Assembly (NCBI RefSeq): GCF_963678635.1
Contig: NC_087062.1
Location: 10,400,670 to 10,464,669, forward strand
Reading direction: 5' to 3'
Origin: Symsagittifera roscoffensis
Taxonomy: Eukaryota > Xenacoelomorpha > Acoela > Convolutidae
DNA: 64,000 nucleotides
This document shows, piece by piece, positions 56,192 to 64,000 of the stretch. The notes below the pieces were generated by a model, which was given only the letters and a program-made list of their open reading frames with translations, was not told the DNA's origin and did no database searches. The position numbers and the translations under genes were made by a program. The stretch's first letter is position 1, and each line of letters begins with the position of its first letter.

Positions 56192-56561
56192 CAAGAATCA
56201 CAACAAGCGACGGAGGAAGACGATGCATGTTTATTTGAGCTTACCCTGCAAACTCAACTCAAACAAGAGAATTTCATGTAGGATGTCCCATTTGTTAGAC
56301 CAAAGATTTTTTAATAATAAGTTTTAATAATAAAATGTGAATAATAAATTGTGAAAGTTTTAATAATTCAAATATAATGAAAATGCACAGAACAGAACAG
56401 AAAAGACATGAATTAATTCGCATTTACAAAACAAATTACATTAACAAAACAATAACAACAAACATTTAACAAATACAACATTTAACAAATTAATAATGTA
56501 AACAAAAGAAAGATAAGAAAGTAAAGTAAAGAGTGAGGAAAGTAAGCACTGAGTAAGACAA

Positions 56562-57321
56562 TTAAAGGAGGTTTTTTATGAACCAATGGACAAATTTGAT
56601 GTATAGTTCGCGGAGGAGAGCATCTGCGTGCATTGATTCTGTGAATTTTTTGATTTTTCCGAAAGAATTTCGGAGTTCGGTGAGCTGGGCATCAACCACA
56701 TGACGCCAGGTGCTGTTGTCGTTGGTCACCCGCTCATCCAGCTCGCAGAAGACTAGGCGGAAAGACTCCGGCGGAAAATTGCAATTGCAGCCGCCACGAT
56801 GGTTTTTTTCTGTTCGCCCTTTCATATGCACGGGCATCAGCGAAGTAATTGTACCAATAGGACAGTTTTCCCACTTCCTGCGCGACGAGACAGATGGCGC
56901 CTACGCTGAAGCCATCGACACAATCAGCGAGGTCGTTCACAAAGTCGAGGGTGACTGAAACGATATATATTTTAAACACAACATTACGACATTGAAGCGG
57001 GTTTGTCAAATGATTAAGTTTCGAAGAAAATGCATGATATTTTGTTTTAAAAAAAAGGTATTTCAGCACCCGGAATATTCTTGAATTCCACCAGGGAGCC
57101 AATTCAAAATCATAGCAAAACATCAAATAAACAGTACTTACTATGTGATGGTTTAGAAAGTTTTTTGAGGTCCGTTGCCAGTTTCCGGGCCTGCTGCTTG
57201 TTCTTGTTGTGATCGATTGATGATTGTTGTGTTGCTGAGAGAGTGGAAGTTGCTGATGATGGAAGTTGATGATGAGAGGCTGCTGCTGCTTTTTCCACCT
57301 CGTCAATTTGCCTTTTGCGGC
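56562..57321 (-). pseudogene. Array copy 25, +1 frameshift
   Basis: An extra C (GACTCCGGCGG near 56768) shifts exon 3. Exon 2 also has Thr to Lys (TTTTTCCACC). Element 2 sits just upstream on the plus strand. Confidence 0.6.
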
Positions 57322-57786
57322 CTGAAACCATAGAAAAATATCAGGGCGGGAAGAAACGGGTTTTTACTGAACTTAAAACCAAAAAAAACGTATTAAATCA
57401 ATTAACATGGGCGATTCAAGAATCACAACAAGCGACGGAGGAAGACGATGCATGTTTATTTGAGCTTACCCTGCAAACTCAACTCAAACAAGAGAATTTC
57501 ATGTAGGATGTCCCATTTGTTAGACCAAAGATTTTTTAATAATAAGTTTTAATAATAAAATGTGAATAATAAAATGTGAAAGTTTTAATAATTCAAATAT
57601 AATGAAAATGCACAGAACAGAACAGAAAAGACATGAATTAATTCGCATTTACAAAACAAATTACATTAACAAAACAATAACAACAAACATTTAACAAATA
57701 CAACATTTAACAAATTAATAATGTAAACAAAAAAAAAATAAGAAAGTAAAGTAAAGAGTGAGGAAAGTAAGCACTGAGTAAGACAA

Positions 57787-58545
57787 TTAAAGGAGGTTTT
57801 TTATGAACCAATGGACAAATTTGATGTATAGTTTGCGGAGGAGAGCATCTGCGTGCATTGATTCTGTGAATTTTTTGATTTTTCCGAAAGAATCTCGGAG
57901 TTCGGTGAGCTGGGCATCAACCACATGACGCCAGGTGCTGTTGTCGTTGGTCACCCGCTCATCCAGCTCGCAGAAGACTAGGCGGAAAGACTCGGCGGAA
58001 AATTGCAATTGCAGCCGCCACGATGGTTTTTTTCTGTTCGCCCTTTCATATGCACGGGCATCAGCGAAGTAATTGTACCAATAGGACAGTTTTCCCACTT
58101 CCTGCGCGACGAGACAGATGGCGCCTACGCTGAAGCCATCGACACAATCAGCGAGGTCGTTCACAAAGTCGAGGGTGACTGAAACGATATATATTTTAAA
58201 CACAACATTACGACATTGAAGCGGGTTTGTCAAATGATTAAGTTTCGAAGAAAATGCATGATATTTTGTTTTAAAAAAAAGGTATTTCAGCACCCGGAAT
58301 ATTCTTGAATTCCACCAGGGAGCCAATTCAAAATCATTGCAAAACATCAAATAAACAGTACTTACTATGTGATGGTTTAGAAAGTTTTTTGAGGTCCGTT
58401 GCCAGTTTCCGGGCCTGCTGCTTGTTCTTGTTGTGATCGATTGATGATTGTTGTGTTGCTGAGAGAGTGGAAGTTGCTGATGATGGAAGTTGATGATGAG
58501 AGGCTGCTGCTGCTGTTTCCACCTCGTCAATTTGCCTTTTGCGGC
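57787..58545 (-). CDS. Array copy 26, exon 2-3 pair open
   Basis: Open. It shares a TTTGCGG change (Glu to Lys) and the altered intron base CATTGC with copy 27. Confidence 0.45.
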   Translation of the reverse strand, partial: AAKGKLTRWKQQQQPLIINFHHQQLPLSQQHNNHQSITTRTSSRPGNWQRTSKNFLNHHIVSTVYLMFCNDFELAPWWNSRIFRVLKYLFFKTKYHAFSSKLNHLTNPLQCRNVVFKIYIVSVTLDFVNDLADCVDGFSVGAICLVAQEVGKLSYWYNYFADARAYERANRKKPSWRLQLQFSAESFRLVFCELDERVTNDNSTWRHVVDAQLTELRDSFGKIKKFTESMHADALLRKLYIKFVHWFIKNLL

Positions 58546-58937
58546 CTGAAACCATAGAAAAATATCAGGGCGGGAAGAAACGGGTTTTTACTGAACTTAA
58601 AACCAAAAAAACGTATTAAATCAATTAACATGGGCGATTCAAGAATCACAACAAGCGACGGAGGAAGACGATGCATGTTTATTTGAGCTTACCCTGCAAA
58701 CTCAACTCAAACAAGAGAATTTCATGTAGGATGTCCCATTTGTTAGACCAAAGATTTTTTAATAATAAGTTTTAATAATAAAATGTGAATAATAAAATGT
58801 GAAAGTTTTAATATTTCAAATATAATGAAAATGCACAGAACAGAACAGAAAAGACATGAATTAATTCGCATTTACAAAACAAATTACATTAACAAAACAA
58901 TAACAACAAACATTTAACAAATACAACATTTAACAAA

Positions 58938-59768
58938 TTAATAATGTAAACAAAAAAAAATAAGAAAGTAAAGTAAAGAGTGAGGAAAGTAAGCACTGAG
59001 TAAGACAATTAAAGGAGGTTTTTTTATGAACCAATGGACAAATTTGATGTATAGTTTGCGGAGGAGAGCATCTGCGTGCATTGATTCTGTGAATTTTTTG
59101 ATTTTTCCGAAAGAATTTCGGAGTTCGGTGAGCTGGGCATCAACCACATGACGCCAGGTGCTGTTGTCGTTGGTCACCCGCTCATCCAGCTCGCAGAAGA
59201 CTAGGCGGAAAGACTCGGCGGAAAATTGCAATTGCAGCCGCCACGATGGTTTTTTTCTGTTCGCCCTTTCATATGCACGGGCATCAGCGAAGTAATTGTA
59301 CCAATAGGACAGTTTTCCCACTTCCTGCGCGACGAGACAGATGGCGCCTACGCTGAAGCCATCGACACAATCAGCGAGGTCGTTCACAAAGTCGAGGGTG
59401 ACTGAAACGATATATATTTTAAACACAACATTACGACATTGAAGCGGGTTTGTCAAATGATTAAGTTTCGAAGAAAATGCATGATATTTTGTTTAAAAAA
59501 AAAGGTATTTCAGCACCCGGAATATTCTTGAATTCCACCAGGGAGCCAATTCAAAATCATTGCAAAACATCAAATAAACAGTACTTACTATGTGATGGTT
59601 TAGAAAGTTTTTTGAGGTCCGTTGCCAGTTTCCGGGCCTGCTGCTTGTTCTTGTTGTGATCGATTGATGATTGTTGTGTTGCTGAGAGAGTGGAAGTTGC
59701 TGATGATGGAAGTTGATGATGAGAGGCTGCTGCTGCTGTTTCCACCTCGTCAATTTGCCTTTTGCGGC
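58938..59768 (-). CDS. Array copy 27, open with C-terminal extension
   Basis: One extra T (GGTTTTTTTATG) near the exon 3 end bypasses the common stop, adding a short different tail. The frame is otherwise intact. Confidence 0.4.
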
Positions 59769-60111
59769 CTGAAACCATAGAAAAATATCAGGGCGGGAAG
59801 AAACGGGTTTTTACTGAACTTAAAACCAAAAAAACGTATTAAATCAATTAACATGGGCGATTCAAGAATCACAACAAGCGACGGAGGAAGACGATGCATG
59901 TTTATTTGAGCTTACCCTGCAAACTCAACTCAAACAAGAGAATTTCATGTAGGATGTCCCATTTGTTAGACCAAAGATTTTTTAATAATAAGTTTTAATA
60001 ATAAAATGTGAATAATAAAATGTGAAAGTTTTAATAATTCAAATATAATGAAAATGCACAGAACAGAACAGAAAAGACATGAATTAATTCGCATTTACAA
60101 AACAAATTACA

Positions 60112-60990
60112 TTAACAAAACAATAACAACAAACATTTAACAAATACAACATTTAACAAATTAATAATGTAAACAAAAGAAAGATAAGAAAGTAAAGTAA
60201 AGAGTGAGGAAAGTAAGCACTGAGTAAGACAATTAAAGGCGGTTTTTATGAACCAATGGACAAATTTGATGTATAGTTCGCGGAGGAGAGCATCTGCGTG
60301 CATTGATTCTGTGAATTTTTTGATTTTTCCGAAAGAATTTCGGAGTTCGGTGAGCTGGGCATCAACCACATGACGCCAGGTGCTGTTGTCGTTGGTCACC
60401 CGCTCATCCAGCTCGCAGAAGACTAGGCGGAAAGACTCGGCGGAAAATTGCAATTGCAGCCACCACGATGGTTTTTTTCTGTTCGCCCTTTCATATGCAC
60501 GGGCATCAGCGAAGTAATTGTACCAATAGGACAGTTTTCCCACTTCCTGCGCGACGAGACAGATGGCGCCTACGCTGAAGCCATCGACACAATCAGCGAG
60601 GTCGTTCACAAAGTCGAGGGTGACTGAAACGATATATATTTTAAACACAACATTACGACATTGAAGCGGGTTTGTCAAATGATTAAGTTTCGAAGAAAAT
60701 GCATGATATTTTGTTTTTAAAAAAAGGTATTTCAGCACCCGGAATATTCTTGAATTCCACCAGGGAGCCAATTCAAAATCATAGCAAAACATCAAATAAA
60801 CAGTACTTACTATGTGATGGTTTAGAAAGTTTTTTGAGGTCCGTTGCCAGTTTCCGGGCCTGCTGCTTGTTCTTGTTGTGATCGATTGATGATTGTTGTG
60901 TTGCTGAGAGAGTGGAAGTTGCTGATGATGGAAGTTGATGATGAGAGGCTGCTGCTGCTGTTTCCACCTCGTCAATTTGCCTTTTGCGGC
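60112..60990 (-). CDS. Array copy 28, open with C-terminal extension
   Basis: GGCGGTTTTTATG has one T fewer, giving the same ~40-residue hydrophobic extension as copies 19 and 20. Confidence 0.4.
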   Translation of the reverse strand, partial: AAKGKLTRWKQQQQPLIINFHHQQLPLSQQHNNHQSITTRTSSRPGNWQRTSKNFLNHHIVSTVYLMFCYDFELAPWWNSRIFRVLKYLFLKTKYHAFSSKLNHLTNPLQCRNVVFKIYIVSVTLDFVNDLADCVDGFSVGAICLVAQEVGKLSYWYNYFADARAYERANRKKPSWWLQLQFSAESFRLVFCELDERVTNDNSTWRHVVDAQLTELRNSFGKIKKFTESMHADALLRELYIKFVHWFIKTAFNCLTQCLLSSLFTLLSYLSFVYIINLLNVVFVKCLLLLFC

Positions 60991-61459
60991 CTGAAACCAT
61001 AGAAAAATATCAGGGCGGGAAGAAACGGGTTTTTACTGAACTTAAAACCAAAAAAACGTATTAAATCAATTAACATGGGCGATTCAAGAATCACAACAAG
61101 CGACGGAGGAAGACGATGCATGTTTATTTGAGCTTACCCTGCAAACTCAACTCAAACAAGAGAATTTCATGTAGGATGTCCCATTTGTTAGACCAAAGAT
61201 TTTTTAATAATAGGTTTTAATAATAAAATGTGAATAATAAAATGTGAAAGTTTTAATAATTCAAATATAATGAAAATGCACAGAACAGAACAGAACAGAA
61301 AAGTCATGAATTAATTCGCATTTACAAAACAAATAACATTAACAAAACAATAACAACAAACATTTAACAAATACAACATTTAACAAATTAATAATGTAAA
61401 CAAAAGAAAGATAAGAAAGTAAAGTAAAGAGTGAGGAAAGTAAGCACTGAGTAAGACAA

Positions 61460-62218
61460 TTAAAGGAGGTTTTTTATGAACCAATGGACAAATTTGATGT
61501 ATAGTTCGCGGAGGAGAGCATCTGCGTGCATTGATTCTGTGAATTTTTTGATTTTTCCGAAAGAATTTCGGAGTTCGGTGAGCTGGGCATCAACCACATG
61601 ACGCCAGGTGCTGTTGTCGTTGGTCACCCGCTCATCCAGCTCGCAGAAGACTAGGCGGAAAGACTCGGCGGAAAATGGCAATTGCAGCCGCCACGATGGT
61701 TTTTTTCTGTTCGCCCTTTCATATGCACGGGCATCAGCGAAGTAATTGTACCAATAGGACAGTTTTCCCACTTCCTGCGCGACGAGACAGATGGCGCCTA
61801 CGCTGAAGCCATCGACACAATCAGCGAGGTCGTTCACAAAGTCGAGGGTGACTGAAACGATATATATTTTAAACACAACATTACGACATTGAAGCGGGTT
61901 TGTCAAATGATTAAGTTTCGAAGAAAATGCATGATATTTTGTTTTAAAAAAAAGGTATTTCAGCACCCGGAATATTCTTGAATTCCACCAGGGAGCCAAT
62001 TCAAAATCATAGCAAAACATCAAATAAACAGTACTTACTATGTGATGGTTTAGAAAGTTTTTTGAGGTCCGTTGCCAGTTTCCGGGCCTGCTGCTTGTTC
62101 TTGTTGTGATCGATTGATGATTGTTGTGTTGCTGAGAGAGTGGAAGTTGCTGATGATGGAAGTTGATGATGAGAGGCTGCTGCTGCTGTTTCCACCTCGT
62201 CAATTTGCCTTTTGCGGC
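61460..62218 (-). CDS. Array copy 29, exon 2-3 pair open
   Basis: Open throughout, with one private substitution (Gln to Pro). Confidence 0.45.
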   Translation of the reverse strand, partial: AAKGKLTRWKQQQQPLIINFHHQQLPLSQQHNNHQSITTRTSSRPGNWQRTSKNFLNHHIVSTVYLMFCYDFELAPWWNSRIFRVLKYLFFKTKYHAFSSKLNHLTNPLQCRNVVFKIYIVSVTLDFVNDLADCVDGFSVGAICLVAQEVGKLSYWYNYFADARAYERANRKKPSWRLQLPFSAESFRLVFCELDERVTNDNSTWRHVVDAQLTELRNSFGKIKKFTESMHADALLRELYIKFVHWFIKNLL

Positions 62219-62682
62219 CTGAAACCATAGAAAAATATCAGGGCGGGAAGAAACGGGTTTTTACTGAACTTAAAACCAAAAAAACGTATTAAATCAATTA
62301 ACATGGGCGATTCAAGAATCACAACAAGCGACGGAGGAAGACGATGCATGTTTATTTGAGCTTACCCTGCAAACTCAACTCAAACAAGAGAATTTCATGT
62401 AGGATGTCCCATTTGTTAGACCAAAGATTTTTTAATAATAAGTTTTAATAATAAAATGTGAATAATAAAATGTGAAAGTTTTAATAATTCAAATATAATG
62501 AAAATGCACAGAACAGAACAGAAAAGACATGAATTAATTCGCATTTACAAAACAAATTACATTAACAAAACAATAACAACAAACATTTAACAAATACAAC
62601 ATTTAACAAATTAATAATGTAAACAAAAGAAAGATAAGAAAGTAAAGTAAAGAGTGAGGAAAGTAAGCACTGAGTAAGACAA

Positions 62683-63953
62683 TTAAAGGAGGTTTTTTAT
62701 GAACCAATGGACAAATTTGATGTATAGTTCGCGGAGGAGAGCATCTGCGTGCATTGATTCTGTGAATTTTTTGATTTTTCCGAAAGAATTTCGGAGTTCG
62801 GTGAGCTGGGCATCAACCACATGACGCCAGGTGCTGTTGTCGTTGGTCACCCGCTCATCCAGCTCGCAGACGACTAGGCGGAAAGACTCGGCGGAAAATT
62901 GCAATTGCAGCCGCCACGATGGTTTTTTTCTGTTCGCCCTTTCATATGCACGGGCATCAGCGAAGTAATTGTACCAATAGGACAGTTTTCCCACTTCCTG
63001 CGCGACGAGACAGATGGCGCCTACGCTGAAGCCATCGACACAATCAGCGAGGTCGTTCACAAAGTCGAGGGTGACTGAAACGATATATATTTTAAACACA
63101 ACATTACGACATTGAAGCGGGTTTGTCAAATGATTAAGTTTCGAAGAAAATGCATGATATTTTGTTTTAAAAAAAAAGGTATTTCAGCACCCGGAATATT
63201 CTTGAATTCCACCAGGGAGCCAATTCAAAATAATAGCAAAACATCAAATAAACAGTACTTACTATGTGATGGTTTAGAAAGTTTTTTGAGGTCCGTTGCC
63301 AGTTTCCGGGCCTGCTGCTTGTTCTTGTTGTGATCGATTGATGATTGTTGTGTTGCTGAGAGAGTGGAAGTTGCTGATGATGGAAGTTGATGATGAGAGG
63401 CTGCTGCTGCTGTTTCCACCTCGTCAATTTGCCTTTTGCGGCCTGAAACCATAGAAAAATATCAGGGCGGGAAGAAACGGGTTTTTACTGAACTTAAAAC
63501 CAAAAAAACGTATTAAATCAATTAACATGGGCGATTCAAGAATCACAACAAGCGACGGAGGAAGACGATGCATGTTTATTTGAGCTTACCCTGCAAACGC
63601 AATTGGTCGGATGTCTTGCGTTCAGCGGCCAGCTCTCTACGCAAGTCCTCCAACTCCTGTTCTCCAGCTCTACGCAAGTCCTCCAAGTCCTGCAGCTGAC
63701 TTCGCAGGTCCTCCATTACTGTCAGTCCATCAGTCTGTACACCCAAGTTTCGGGTCCTGGCTGGCTGTAGGTTCGGTTCGACGATGGAAGTTCGGCTGGA
63801 AGTTGCGCGAGGTTCGACTGGAAGTTGCGCGATAAAGCCATTGAAAATCATTCTATGTGGCAAATAAACATCAGGTGAATCGATATAGCCATTGAAAATC
63901 ATTCTTTCTATGTGGCAAATAAACATCAGGTGAATCGATATAGCCACTGACAA
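62683..63953 (-). CDS. Parent gene, 3' end: coiled-coil exon plus exons 2 and 3 (copy 30)
   Basis: Only here does exon 2 have its natural upstream partner. Exon 1 (partial) ends at 63590 with CAGG|GTAAGC. Intron 1 is 63443-63589; exon 2 is 63442-63263; intron 2 is 63075-63262; exon 3 is 63074-62683. Phases are 1 and 1, and the joined frame has no stop. Exon 1 encodes a Pro/Arg/Thr-rich segment and then a Leu-heptad coiled coil rich in Glu/Arg. Upstream it is fused in frame to the 17-residue DSPDVYLPHRM repeat. A 4-bp insertion (TTCT near 63904) shifts the repeat frame, so the true 5' part is uncertain. Exon 2 is Gln/Ser/Thr-rich with basic ends. Exon 3 is compact, with Trp/Tyr/Cys residues and a helical C-terminus. 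I recognise no family for exons 2-3. The 5' end lies beyond the window. Confidence 0.65.
63599..63835 (-). other. Unique coiled-coil exon segment
   Basis: The only part of the parent gene not found in the array. It contains small internal repeats (CTCTACGCAAGTCCTCCAA twice, GGAAGTTGCGCGA twice), matching its heptad character. It joins the minisatellite at GCGCGATAAAGCC. Confidence 0.75.
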
Positions 63954-64000
63954 TCATTCTATGTGGCAAATAAACATCAGGTGAATCAGTGTAGCCACTG
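63836..64000. repeat. 51-bp minisatellite, type B, right side (runs off the window)
   Basis: About three units of the same type B repeat as 7390-11149, in the same orientation. The second carries a 4-bp insertion (ATTCTTTCTATG). The array continues past the window end. Confidence 0.95.

Larger units (their letters stand above)
56187..63598 (-). repeat. 1.22-kb tandem array, right part (copies 25-30)
   Basis: Six further units, period 1,222-1,228 bp. Exon 2 starts 10 nt below 57331, 58555, 59778, 61000, 62228 and 63452. The distance from copy 24 to copy 25, after removing element 2 and one CGATT, is 1,224 bp, so this is the same array. The right edge is at CTGCAAAC (63591-63598), where unique exon sequence replaces TCAACTCAAAC. 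Confidence 0.95.

Overview
This is animal genomic DNA, not bacterial. It has short GT-AG introns, tandem arrays and LTR retroelements. A Caenorhabditis-like nematode is my best guess. The acceptors are mostly TTTCAG or TTTAG, the antisense-gene introns are 71-83 nt, and the retroelement genes favour GGA for Gly and CCA for Pro. The species is not identified.

Layout. 1-2303: unrecognised flank with one weak antisense exon candidate. 2304-6666: decayed Ty3/gypsy element (element 1) with a probable 5' LTR, gag, protease and half an RT, cut off by a 51-bp minisatellite. 6667-11149: the minisatellite, about 14 type A units and then 74 type B units. The type B units form an uninterrupted 1,269-codon frame on the minus strand. 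11305-40664 and 56187-63598: one tandem array of 30 copies of a ~1.22-kb unit. 40665-56186: a young, nearly complete 15.5-kb env-bearing Ty3/gypsy element (element 2) inserted into that array, with 359-bp LTRs (3 differences) and a 5-bp target duplication. 63599-64000: a coiled-coil exon followed by more of the same minisatellite.

The 1.22-kb unit is a piece of a gene, not anonymous satellite. On the minus strand each unit holds two exons with splice sites in compatible phase, the same stop codon and a 3' region. The rightmost copy still joins in frame to the upstream coiled-coil exon, so it looks like the parent locus. Its last two exons were amplified 30-fold. Seventeen copies keep exon 3 open to its end and 13 are broken, the broken ones mostly far from the parent.

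Element 2 is the most interesting object. It has gag, a textbook A AAA AAC -1 frameshift site at the gag stop, protease, RT, RNase H and integrase, a small ORF overlapping env, and an F-like env with a furin site. It also has two unusual additions. The pol polyprotein ends in a TARG1/OARD1-like macro domain (ADP-ribose hydrolase type). Between pol and env, in antisense, lies a five-exon gene of 350 codons that reads as an integrase-type H2C2 zinc finger plus an OTU-like cysteine protease. Its codon use differs from gag/pol/env, which suggests capture from a host. Together these suggest an element that can reverse ADP-ribosylation and possibly ubiquitination. That functional reading is inference; the domain and exon structure are read from the sequence.
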